Shown here in pieces: positions 16,876 to 24,020 of a DNA stretch of 28,096 nt. The first letter of the stretch is position 1. Every line of letters starts with the position of its first letter. Under the pieces are notes generated by a model. The model saw nothing but the letters and a program-made list of their open reading frames with translations. It was not told where the DNA came from and did no database searches. The position numbers and the translations under genes were made by a program. The stretch comes from CAZBLK01 sp964492715 (lineage in GTDB: Bacteria > Bacillota > Clostridia > Lachnospirales > WRBF01): assembly GCA_964492715.1 (NCBI GenBank), contig CAZBLK010000031.1, positions 1 through 28,096 of the forward strand, read 5' to 3'.

Positions 16876-18201
16876 ATGAAAAAAACTATAAGTTGCTATA
16901 GAAAAAGCACAATTTTACAAAAAACATTTTGTACACTAAAGCAATTCCAGAAAATAAAGGTAGAAGGGAAGCATTTTTCACGAACACTTCAACGTGAAAA
17001 TATGCTGAAGCTTATACCGATTAATTTCGGAATTGCTGTATTACTTAGCATTACACTAACAACAAATGTTTTAGGTGAGGAAAAAGTACCAGAAAAAGAG
17101 CCTGCTGTTTCGGCACAGGGTGCAGCGCTCATGGATTATAAAACAGGGCGTATTCTTTGGAGCAAAAATGAAACTACACCAATGGCTATGGCAAGCACAA
17201 CAAAAATTATGACGGCAATTGTTGCGCTTGAAAACGGAAATTTAAGCGACATGGTTACGGTTTCAAAACGTGCTGCTTCTGCACCAGACATTCAAATGAA
17301 GCTGCAAGCTGGGGAGCAAGTTTCACTTGAGTCATTGCTTTATGCTCTTATGCTTGTTTCGTATAATGACGCCGCCGTTGCTGTTGCAGAACATGTTGGT
17401 GGAAGTGTAGAAAACTTTTGTGCAATGATGACAGAAAAGGCACGAAGCATTGGTGCAACAGATACAATTTTTGAAACACCAAACGGGCTTGACAAAGGCG
17501 AACATCATTCAACAGCAAGAGACATGGCAATTATTACACGTTACGCAATGGCAAACAAAAAATTTGTTGACATAATAAACACCCCCTCAATTGTTATTAC
17601 AAGCAACAGGCAAACATATGACTTGCAAAACAGAAACAGGCTTTTGCGTGAGTTTGAAGGAGCAAACGGAGTAAAAACAGGTTTTACAGGAAAAGCAGGG
17701 CATTGCTTTGTAGGCTCTGCAAAGCGTGGCGACATGCAGCTAATTTCTGTTGTTTTTGCAAGTGGCTGGGGCGACAAGGGAAAGGCGCAAAAGTGGGTTG
17801 ACACAAAAGAAATTTTAAGCTACGGCTTTAACAACTTTGAATACAAAAACATAGTTAACGCAAACGACAGTGCGGACAGTGTTAAAATTGAACGGTCAAA
17901 AACTGACACTATTCCGCTTTATTTTAGCGAGGGGTTAATGCTTCCGCTTCGCAAGGACGAAGCAGAAAAGCTTTCTGTAAGCAAAGAAATTCCGCCAAGT
18001 GTAATGGCACCAGTGGAAAAAGGGCAGACGCTTGGCGTTGCTAAAGTTATTGTCGGCGACAAGGTTATTAAGGAAATTCCTCTTTTGGCGGCTGGCTCGG
18101 CAGAGCGTCACGACTTAAAAACTTCTATGGAAAAGGTAATAAACGAATGGTTGGAAATGGGAACATCGGGAGATGTTAAAGTTATTTTACCAGAGTTTTA
18201 A
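16876..18201 (+). CDS. dacF: D-alanyl-D-alanine carboxypeptidase (DacF/PBP5-like)
   Basis: Low-molecular-weight penicillin-binding protein that trims the terminal D-Ala of peptidoglycan stem peptides outside the membrane. Active-site motifs are present: S107-TT-K110 (MASTTKIMTAIVAL), SYNDAAVAVAEHVGGS, and VKTGFTGKAGHC. A PBP5-type beta domain fills the C-terminal third. ATG 16876 has an ideal GGAGGT five bases upstream and gives 441 residues, longer than usual (about 380-400). Residues 22-55 are encoded by a palindromic repeat element. Removing it with one TA gives a conventional signal peptide, MKKTISCYRK...TFCTLLLSITLTTNVLG. With it, the hydrophobic core is MLKLIPINFGIAVLLSITL. An internal ATG at 17002 (399 residues) has a poor ribosome binding site. 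Symbol by similarity to DacF. Confidence 0.9.
   Translation: MKKTISCYRKSTILQKTFCTLKQFQKIKVEGKHFSRTLQRENMLKLIPINFGIAVLLSITLTTNVLGEEKVPEKEPAVSAQGAALMDYKTGRILWSKNETTPMAMASTTKIMTAIVALENGNLSDMVTVSKRAASAPDIQMKLQAGEQVSLESLLYALMLVSYNDAAVAVAEHVGGSVENFCAMMTEKARSIGATDTIFETPNGLDKGEHHSTARDMAIITRYAMANKKFVDIINTPSIVITSNRQTYDLQNRNRLLREFEGANGVKTGFTGKAGHCFVGSAKRGDMQLISVVFASGWGDKGKAQKWVDTKEILSYGFNNFEYKNIVNANDSADSVKIERSKTDTIPLYFSEGLMLPLRKDEAEKLSVSKEIPPSVMAPVEKGQTLGVAKVIVGDKVIKEIPLLAAGSAERHDLKTSMEKVINEWLEMGTSGDVKVILPEF
16937..17040. repeat. TA-flanked palindromic repeat, copy 3, inside dacF
   Basis: The 104-bp element starts TAAAGCAATTCCAG and ends TTCGGAATTGCTGTA. Inside is a perfect hairpin TTTTCACG-aacacttcaa-CGTGAAAA (16976-17001), corresponding in position to the hairpin insert of copy 1. 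It is fully contained in the 5' part of dacF and open in the dacF frame. If TA was duplicated on insertion, 102 bases (34 codons) were added. Confidence 0.75.
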
Positions 18202-18207
18202 AATGTC

Positions 18208-18227
18208 CCCCCTGCTATAGCAGGGGG
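18208..18227 (+). other. strong palindrome after dacF
   Basis: CCCCCTGCTA-TAGCAGGGGG, a perfect 20-bp palindrome starting six bases after the dacF stop. No T tract follows; likely a 3'-end stabiliser or weak terminator, in the same style as the hairpin after frr. Confidence 0.6.
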
Positions 18228-18266
18228 AAGTTTGCGTATATTGCTTTCTATTATTACATAAATTTA

Positions 18267-18295
18267 TTGACTTAAAACACCAAAAACTGTAATAT
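18267..18295 (+). promoter_or_regulatory. sigma-A-type promoter of DJ-1-deoB operon
   Basis: TTGACT (18267-18272), a 17-base spacer, TAATAT (18290-18295), close to consensus. The leader to ATG 18326 contains GGGGGG as the ribosome binding site. Confidence 0.75.
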
Positions 18296-18325
18296 TGTAT
18301 ATGTACATATTTTGGGGGGATTACT

Positions 18326-18874
18326 ATGTCAAAAGCGTTGCTGTTTTTAGCAAACGGCTTTGAAGAAATAGAGGCACTTGCAACAGTTGATATTTTGCGG
18401 CGTGCTGGAATAAATCTGGAAACTGTTTCAATAGAAAACGGCTTAGCCGTAACAAGCGCAAGAAGCATTGAAATAAAAGCAGACAAACTGTTTAAAGACT
18501 TAGACGCTGATGACTTTGACATGCTAATTCTTCCAGGTGGTCCAGGGCATGTCAGGTTAAAACAAAATACACAGCTTATTGACTTAATTTTAAAAAGCAA
18601 CGAAGAAGGCAAGCTTCTTGCTGCAATTTGCGCTTCACCAACAATTTTTGGTATGCTTGGGCTGTTAGAGGGTAAAAAGGCAACATGCTTTCCAAGCATG
18701 GAGGACGGCTTAAAGGGTGCCGTAGTCTCAGCCGAACAAGTTGTTACAGACGGAAATATTACGACAGGGCAAGCAGCAGGCTCTACAATTGCTTTTGCGC
18801 TTAGGCTTGTTTCGCTTCTTAAAGGCGAGGAAACTTCAAGTAAAGTTAAATCAGACATTCATTTTAAAAATTAA
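18326..18874 (+). CDS. DJ-1/PfpI family protein (YajL/ThiJ-like)
   Basis: The 182-residue protein has the DJ-1 fold signatures: ALLFLANGFEEIEA with the conserved Glu (about 14), LILPGGPGHVRL, and the reactive-cysteine nucleophile elbow AAICASPTIFG (Cys 102). Family members act as glyoxalase III/deglycase-like or redox-stress proteins; which applies here is not clear. It starts a two-gene transcript and deoB follows 32 bases later. Confidence 0.88.
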   Translation: MSKALLFLANGFEEIEALATVDILRRAGINLETVSIENGLAVTSARSIEIKADKLFKDLDADDFDMLILPGGPGHVRLKQNTQLIDLILKSNEEGKLLAAICASPTIFGMLGLLEGKKATCFPSMEDGLKGAVVSAEQVVTDGNITTGQAAGSTIAFALRLVSLLKGEETSSKVKSDIHFKN

Positions 18875-18906
18875 TAAAGGCAATTAAGTATACAGGAGGA
18901 AATTTA

Positions 18907-20058
18907 ATGAAAAGAGTAGTTTTAATCGTTCTTGACAGCGTAGGCATTGGCGAGCTTCCAGATGCTGTGGAATTTGGTGATGTAGGTTCACATACATTAG
19001 GCAACATGTTTAAAGAGCGTGGCAAGCTTGACATTCCAAACCTTTATTCTATGGGGCTTGGAAATATTGACGGTTCTATGCTTCCAAAAGTTGAAAACCC
19101 AACAGCAATGTACGGCAAGCTATCCGAAGTTACAAAAGCAAAGGACACTATAAGCGGACATTGGGAAATTGCAGGGCTAATTTTGGATAAGCCTTTTAAA
19201 ACATACCCAGACGGTTTTCCGCAAAAGCTTATGACAGCTTACGAGGAAGCTATCGGCAGAAAAACAATCGGAAACGAGGTTGCTTCCGGAACAGAAATTA
19301 TTGAAAGGCTTGGCGACAAACACGTTGAAACAGGTTTTCCAATAATTTACACATCAGCCGACAGTGTTTTCCAAATTGCAGCGCACGAAGAAGTTATTCC
19401 GCTTGAAACACTTTATAAATACTGTGAAATTGCGTATGATATGCTTTATGATGAGTATAGAATTGGAAGGGTTATTGCAAGACCGTTTGAAGGCAAAAGC
19501 GGTGCATACAAACGTACAGAAAACCGCAAAGACTTTGTTACAGCACCGTACACAAAAACAATGCTTGACGAGCTTAAAGACAACGGCTACAGCGTACATT
19601 GCATTGGCAAAATAGAGGACATTTACGCCCAAAAGGGAATTACAAGCAAAAACCACACAACAAACAACAAAGATGGAATTACAGCAACTGTTGATGCACT
19701 TGGTTTTGTTGAAAATGGCTTAATCTTTACAAACCTTGTTGACTTTGACATGCTTTTTGGTCACAGAAACGATGTTGAAGGCTATGCAACAGCACTTGAA
19801 TATTTTGACAGCAGGCTTCCTGAAATTACATCAAAGCTTACAGAGGAGGACTTGCTAATTATAACTGCTGACCACGGCTGCGACCCAACTACAGAATCGA
19901 CAGACCACTCTAGGGAATACGTTCCATGTTTGGTTTACGGTGCTTCTGTAAAAAGTGAAAACATGGGTACAAGAAGCACGTTTGCTGACATTGGCAAAAG
20001 CATTTGCAGCTTCTTTGGGGTTGAAAGCGGCATTGCAGGCGAAAGCTTTTTAAAATAA
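18907..20058 (+). CDS. deoB: phosphopentomutase
   Basis: Interconverts ribose 1-phosphate (or deoxyribose 1-phosphate) and the 5-phosphate, linking nucleoside salvage to the pentose phosphate pathway. The 383-residue protein belongs to the alkaline-phosphatase superfamily: metal ligands in VLDSVGIGELPDA, the phosphorylated-Thr region AKDTISGHWEIAG, FDMLFGHRNDVEGYA, and the closing metal motif ITADHGCDPTTESTDHSREY. CAGGAGG stands before ATG 18907. No phosphorylase gene is in the window. Two bases after its stop codon begins palindromic repeat copy 4. Confidence 0.97.
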   Translation: MKRVVLIVLDSVGIGELPDAVEFGDVGSHTLGNMFKERGKLDIPNLYSMGLGNIDGSMLPKVENPTAMYGKLSEVTKAKDTISGHWEIAGLILDKPFKTYPDGFPQKLMTAYEEAIGRKTIGNEVASGTEIIERLGDKHVETGFPIIYTSADSVFQIAAHEEVIPLETLYKYCEIAYDMLYDEYRIGRVIARPFEGKSGAYKRTENRKDFVTAPYTKTMLDELKDNGYSVHCIGKIEDIYAQKGITSKNHTTNNKDGITATVDALGFVENGLIFTNLVDFDMLFGHRNDVEGYATALEYFDSRLPEITSKLTEEDLLIITADHGCDPTTESTDHSREYVPCLVYGASVKSENMGTRSTFADIGKSICSFFGVESGIAGESFLK

Positions 20059-20060
20059 CC

Positions 20061-20116
20061 TACACCAAATGGAGTTTTTAATGATAGGCAATGTAGACTT
20101 AAACGGAATTGCTGTA
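20061..20116. repeat. TA-flanked palindromic repeat, copy 4 (short form)
   Basis: 56 bp, the same length as copy 2. The right end AACGGAATTGCTGTA is intact and the left end (TACACCAAATGGAG) has decayed. In reverse its interior (CCGTTTAAGTCTACATTGCCTAT) aligns with copy 1 (CCGTCTTTAATCGACATTGTCTAT). It starts two bases after the deoB stop. Confidence 0.7.
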
Positions 20117-20143
20117 GTGGTTTACAGACAGAGACTAGATTTT

Positions 20144-20169
20144 TTGATATACTTATGATAGTATATCAA
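20144..20169. promoter_or_regulatory. perfect inverted repeat upstream of DUF2225 gene
   Basis: TTGATATACT-TATGAT-AGTATATCAA: two 10-bp arms with a 6-bp spacer, 32 bases before the TTG start. It includes TATACT and TATGAT, either of which could be a -10 box. The symmetry fits a dimeric repressor operator overlapping the promoter. No regulator is identified. Confidence 0.5.
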
Positions 20170-20201
20170 TAGTTTATGTACGTTGAAGGAGGGGGCTTAA
20201 T

Positions 20202-20996
20202 TTGAGCATTTTTGAAGGGCTTGAGAAGTTTGGGCTTGGACATTTAAAAAACACACCGCTTGAAGTGGAAAAGCCAGCCGAGGGTGCAGCGGCTGCAAGC
20301 CAAAAAAAAGAAATAAACCCAAAAGATTTTATTTTTGAAAAGATTTATGATTGCCCTGTTTGTGATAAACAATTTAAAGCTTTTACAGTTAAAAATTCTA
20401 AGCTAAAGCTAGAGTCAATTAATGATAACCTTAGGCCAATTTATTCTCCGATTGACCCTTTGTTTTATGATGCGATTGTTTGCACAAACTGCGGCTACAG
20501 CGCATTAAAGCAAAATTTTACTTCTATTACCGAAAGGCAAGCAGACATTATTTTAAAAACAATTAAGCCAAACTTTAAGCCTGTTTTTTACCCAGAGCTT
20601 ATGGACGTTGACATGGCTATAGAGTGCTACAAGCTTGCGCTTGTAAATTCTGCGGTTAAAAGGGCGAAGGAAAGTGAAAAAGGCTTCATTTGTATGAAAA
20701 TTTCGTGGCTTTATGAAATTAAAGGCGATGTTGAAAACGAGCTTATGTTTGTTAAGCAAGCATACGACAGCTTTAATTCTGCGTTTTCTTCAGAAACACC
20801 GCCTATGTTTGGGCTTGACGAAAACACGTTAATATATTTGCTTTCAATGTTTGCGTTTAAGCTGAAAAACTTGGACGACTCTCTTAGGTTGTTGCCAAAG
20901 GTTATTACTTCAAAGACAGTTACACCACGCCTTAAAGATAGGGCTATTGATTTAAAAGACAGAATATTGGCTGAAAAAGCTAAAGCAGCTAAATAA
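20202..20996 (+). CDS. DUF2225 family protein
   Basis: The 264-residue protein is of unknown function. After a 45-residue Ala/Lys-rich lead-in, Cys 51-x-x-Cys 54 (YDCPVCDKQFK) and Cys 94-x-x-Cys 97 (IVCTNCGYSALKQNF) form a probable zinc ribbon, followed by a helical TPR-like C-terminal region (EKGFICMKISWLYEIKGDVE, ENTLIYLLSMFAFKLKNLDD). There is no signal peptide or membrane segment, so it is probably cytoplasmic. The start is TTG 20202, with AAGGAGGGGG upstream. It is paralogous to the C-terminal two thirds of the protein at 24021-25214, which adds a cyclic-nucleotide-binding domain. Confidence 0.85.
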   Translation: MSIFEGLEKFGLGHLKNTPLEVEKPAEGAAAASQKKEINPKDFIFEKIYDCPVCDKQFKAFTVKNSKLKLESINDNLRPIYSPIDPLFYDAIVCTNCGYSALKQNFTSITERQADIILKTIKPNFKPVFYPELMDVDMAIECYKLALVNSAVKRAKESEKGFICMKISWLYEIKGDVENELMFVKQAYDSFNSAFSSETPPMFGLDENTLIYLLSMFAFKLKNLDDSLRLLPKVITSKTVTPRLKDRAIDLKDRILAEKAKAAK

Positions 20997-21009
20997 ATGC
21001 AACAAAAAT

Positions 21010-21036
21010 GACGGCTAAAAAGCGCCGTCTTTTTTT
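21010..21036 (+). terminator. bidirectional intrinsic terminator
   Basis: GACGGC (21010-21015), loop, GCCGTC (21024-21029), then seven T. On the minus strand the same stem is followed by ATTTTTG, so it can also stop the small minus-strand gene that converges on it. Confidence 0.85.
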
Positions 21037-21042
21037 GTTTAT

Positions 21043-21195
21043 TTATGCTCTATTAGCCTTTTCATGTCCGCTTTTAGCTTTTCCGCTAATTTCAGGAACA
21101 GGCTCAACGTCATTTTTCGGCATGTGCATTTTTTTGTTGCTTTCTGTGCCGTGAGGGTCTTTTGGGTCGGGGCGTCGCATTCCAGCTTTAGCCAT
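21043..21195 (-). CDS. small conserved-looking basic/polar protein, 50 residues
   Basis: Reads MAKAGMRRPDPKDPHGTE... ending KSGHEKANRA, with a TAA at 21045-21043. AGGAG (21210-21206) stands ten bases before ATG 21195, and the gene is followed immediately by the bidirectional terminator, so it has a complete gene structure. The peptide is rich in Lys, Pro and His, with no hydrophobic stretch, and is likely disordered and cytoplasmic. I do not recognise a characterised family. It stands alone between the DUF2225 gene and the asparaginase gene on the same strand as the latter. Confidence 0.7.
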   Translation of the reverse strand: MAKAGMRRPDPKDPHGTESNKKMHMPKNDVEPVPEISGKAKSGHEKANRA

Positions 21196-21259
21196 TTTAT
21201 CATCACTCCTAAAAAAGTAATAATTTTATTGTACCCAAAACCTTTGTAATTATAAAATA

Positions 21260-22255
21260 TCAATATTTATAAAAAAACTCTTGAATTTCGTTTAAGTCTT
21301 TTGTTTTGCAAAGCGCAAGCATTAAAAGAATTCTTGCTTTTTGCGGGCTAAAGTCATCTCCTGCAATTGTGCCGAACTCGTCGTCGTTTACTTCGCCGTT
21401 TCTTGTTATTGCGCCAGAAGAAACCCTTGTAGAGCGCACAATAACTGGTTTTTCGTCAAGCGATTTTATATATTCACGTAAGTCGTCGTTTATGCTTCCG
21501 TTCCCACTGCACGCCAAAATTATTCCGTCGTTTTTACATTCGACAGCAGCACGCACCATTTCCGAGCCGCTGCCAGCAAATTCAAATATAATTGAAACTT
21601 TAGGAAGCTTGCTTACGTTTGAAACGTCAAACTCTGTTTCAAATGTGTGCGCCTTTGTAGACTTGTAGTAGTACATTACATTTCCGCCTACAATTACGCC
21701 AACACAGCCAAAGCCACGCCCCTGAAAAGTTGTTGTTTGGTACGTTGAAGTTTTTGTTGCTTCTCTTGCCGACAAAATTGTGTCACCAAGCGAAATTAAA
21801 ACACCGTTGCTTTTTGAAGCTTTATTTGCGGCAACTAAAACAGCGTTAAAAAGGTTAAGCGGCCCGTCGGCACTTAAAGCTGTTTTTGGGCGCATTGCGC
21901 CAACAAGAACGACAGGTTTTTGGCTTTTTATAGTTAAGTTTAAAAAGTATGCTGTTTCTTCAAGAGTATCAGTTCCGTGTGTAACGACAATTCCGTCAAT
22001 GTCGTCTTGCGACAAAAGCTCGTTAATCCGTTTTGCAAGTTCAAGCCAGATAGAAGGGTTCATGTTTTCGCTTGCAATTTGGCAAAACTGCTCGCCTGTA
22101 ATGTTTGCAATTTGCGAAAGCTCAGTAACATCATTTATGAGTTCATTAATAGAAAGCTTTGCAGCTTTATAGCCTGTAGTTTGTGTCTTTTTTTCTGCTA
22201 CCCCTGCAATTGTTCCGCCTGTTGCGACAATGCGTATATTAGGCAAATTTTCCAT
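21260..22255 (-). CDS. ansA: L-asparaginase (type II-like, cytoplasmic)
   Basis: Hydrolyses asparagine to aspartate and ammonia. The 331-residue protein has both catalytic threonine motifs: ATGGTIAG (Thr 12 or Thr 15 region) and the second signature GIVVTHGTDTLEETAYFL (Thr 92, Asp 96), plus VLVGAMRPKTALSADGPLNL with the active-site Lys. The sequence is closer to the longer bacterial class II enzymes, but no signal peptide is present, so it should act inside the cell. ATG 22255 is chosen because GGAGAG sits just upstream; an in-frame start 33 bases earlier lacks a ribosome binding site. Gene symbol tentative (ansA/ansB). Confidence 0.9.
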   Translation of the reverse strand: MENLPNIRIVATGGTIAGVAEKKTQTTGYKAAKLSINELINDVTELSQIANITGEQFCQIASENMNPSIWLELAKRINELLSQDDIDGIVVTHGTDTLEETAYFLNLTIKSQKPVVLVGAMRPKTALSADGPLNLFNAVLVAANKASKSNGVLISLGDTILSAREATKTSTYQTTTFQGRGFGCVGVIVGGNVMYYYKSTKAHTFETEFDVSNVSKLPKVSIIFEFAGSGSEMVRAAVECKNDGIILACSGNGSINDDLREYIKSLDEKPVIVRSTRVSSGAITRNGEVNDDEFGTIAGDDFSPQKARILLMLALCKTKDLNEIQEFFYKY

Positions 22256-22544
22256 AAAACTCTCCAATCGTTTGTATAATATATACATTTTAAAACCTTG
22301 TATTTTATTTTATCACTAAAAGTTTTTTTATGCAACTCTACTTAAAAGAATTTGTTTTAATTAAGAAAATGTATGGAAAATGATAGAATTTGAAATATAA
22401 ACTCAAAAAATATTAATTTTGCTTTTACCAAAGAACACATTGGCAATGATTGATTTATTAGCTAGTATAGATGGCTATGTAAAAGGTTAAATTATAAACG
22501 TGCGACATATGTTTTTTGACTTGAAACTGTGAGGAAGTGAAGAA

Positions 22545-23834
22545 ATGAAGCCATTTGCCAAATTAAATAAAAAACTGCTCCTTTTTATTACGCTTTTAGC
22601 AGCACTAACACTAACAACGTTTTATTTTGTTTCAGTATATGCTTTTTTTCCTAATAATATTAAGTTTATTAACGGAACAAACTTTAAACTTAATTTAGGC
22701 GCACCAATTGAGGTTACAATAACGCCTGAAACCGTGACTGCTTTAAATGTAAACGACAGGCAAGTTACTGAAAACATTACTGTAACGCTTAACGATTCGT
22801 TGACGCTTTCTTCCCCTGAGAGCGGCACAGCAATGATGACGTTAAATGCGTTTGGTATGCCTGTTAAAAAAGTAATGATAAACATATTACCTGATGTTGA
22901 TGTTGTAGCTTGCGGAATGGCTGTAGGCATAAGAATTGATACAGAGGGTGTAATGGTTTTGGGTACAGGTTCTGTTACAAACGAAACGGGGCAAAGCGTA
23001 AACCCAAGCGAAGGAATTTTAAAGTCTGGTGACTTAATTTTAAGCGCAAATAACCAAAAGCTAACAAACAAGGAACAACTTATGGACATAGTAAAAAACA
23101 GCAATTCGGACATAGAATTTACGGTAAAAAGAGAAAACGAAATTATAAATGCAAAGGTAACACCTGTTAAAAGCAAGGAAAAAAACGAAAGTACAATAGG
23201 TGTTTGGATACGTGACAGCACACAGGGCATTGGTACAGTAACGTACTATAACCCTTCGTCAGGTAAGTTTGCGGCTTTAGGGCACGGCGTTCAGGACGTG
23301 GACACAAAAAAGCTTTTAAGTGTAGGAAGCGGACGACTAATGCAGTCGCAAATAAACTCGGTTAAACGTGGCTCTCGTGGAACACCAGGCGAGCTTTTGG
23401 GCGACATAAATTCAACAAGTATTTTGGGGTATGTAAAAAGAAATTCTGCATACGGCATTTACGGCACGCTTGACGTTGCAGGAATAGTTCATATGCCAAA
23501 GGAAAAGGTTCAAGTTGGTTTAAAAGATGCAGTGCACGAAGGGCCAGCCAAAATTCGTGCATGTGTAAGCGGCACAGAAATTTTGGAGTACGATGTTTAC
23601 ATTGAAAGCGTAAACAAAAACAGCATGGATGATTCTCGTGGTATGGTCGTAAGAATTACAGACCCAAACCTTTTGTCAAAAACAAGCGGCATTGTTCAAG
23701 GCATGAGCGGCAGCCCGATAATTCAAGACGGAAAGCTTATTGGGGCAGTAACTCACGTTTTTGTGCAAGACCCTACTAAGGGATACGGAATTTTTATTGA
23801 AAATATGCTGAATGAGGAACGAATGGTGAATTAA
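22545..23834 (+). CDS. spoIVB: SpoIVB peptidase (S55 family)
   Basis: Serine protease secreted from the forespore that triggers pro-sigma-K processing by the SpoIVFB complex. The 429-residue protein has one N-terminal membrane segment (residues 11-34), a PDZ domain around 123-207, the catalytic His in FAALGHG (His 247), and the catalytic-Ser motif GIVQGMSGSPIIQDGKLIGAV (Ser in GMSGSP, residues 386-391). Presence of this gene argues that the organism makes endospores. In many Clostridia spo0A follows; here the neighbour is a cyclic-nucleotide-binding DUF2225 protein. GAGGAAG precedes ATG 22545. The 289-bp gap upstream, shared with the divergent asparaginase gene, has no feature I can name with confidence. 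Confidence 0.95.
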   Translation: MKPFAKLNKKLLLFITLLAALTLTTFYFVSVYAFFPNNIKFINGTNFKLNLGAPIEVTITPETVTALNVNDRQVTENITVTLNDSLTLSSPESGTAMMTLNAFGMPVKKVMINILPDVDVVACGMAVGIRIDTEGVMVLGTGSVTNETGQSVNPSEGILKSGDLILSANNQKLTNKEQLMDIVKNSNSDIEFTVKRENEIINAKVTPVKSKEKNESTIGVWIRDSTQGIGTVTYYNPSSGKFAALGHGVQDVDTKKLLSVGSGRLMQSQINSVKRGSRGTPGELLGDINSTSILGYVKRNSAYGIYGTLDVAGIVHMPKEKVQVGLKDAVHEGPAKIRACVSGTEILEYDVYIESVNKNSMDDSRGMVVRITDPNLLSKTSGIVQGMSGSPIIQDGKLIGAVTHVFVQDPTKGYGIFIENMLNEERMVN

Positions 23835-23856
23835 CTTCATTAGATAACAATTTGTG

Positions 23857-23900
23857 AATCGTCTTGTGCTAAGACCTGTACTTTAAAGCACAAGACGATT
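23857..23900 (+). terminator. long hairpin after spoIVB
   Basis: A perfect 14-bp stem AATCGTCTTGTGCT / AGCACAAGACGATT with a 16-nt loop, beginning 22 bases after the spoIVB stop. There is no immediate T tract, so termination efficiency is uncertain, but a role at the 3' end of spoIVB is likely. Confidence 0.55.
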
Positions 23901-23903
23901 AGT

Positions 23904-23949
23904 TATGTTAAATTTTAGCTTCTTATATATTGATAAAAAATTTAACATA
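23904..23949. promoter_or_regulatory. perfect 13-bp inverted repeat before the cNMP-DUF2225 gene
   Basis: TATGTTAAATTTT (23904-23916) and AAAATTTAACATA (23937-23949), a perfect pair with a 20-base interior, between spoIVB and the promoter near 23979. It could be an operator, or a second A/T-rich stem of the spoIVB 3' end. The sequence alone does not decide. Confidence 0.45.
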
Positions 23950-23958
23950 AATTTTTAC

Positions 23959-23984
23959 CCTTTCTTTAAATGTTATGGTATAAT
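23959..23984 (+). promoter_or_regulatory. extended -10 promoter of the cNMP-DUF2225 gene
   Basis: TGGTATAAT: TATAAT at 23979-23984 with TG one base upstream (23976-23977). The -35 region is poor (TTACCC-like), which an extended -10 can compensate. ATG 24021 follows a GAGGAGAG ribosome binding site. Confidence 0.6.
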
Positions 23985-24020
23985 CTAAAAAATAACGATT
24001 CGGAGCAGAGGAGAGTTTAA

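Noticed and set aside
16708..18201. Longer dacF start at 16708
   Set aside because: The extra residues are translated from the pentanucleotide repeat and promoter region and lack a ribosome binding site; ATG 16876 has an ideal one.
20061..20116. Intrinsic terminator for deoB
   Set aside because: The hairpin potential is explained by the decayed palindromic repeat; there is no T tract and the left arm is mutated.
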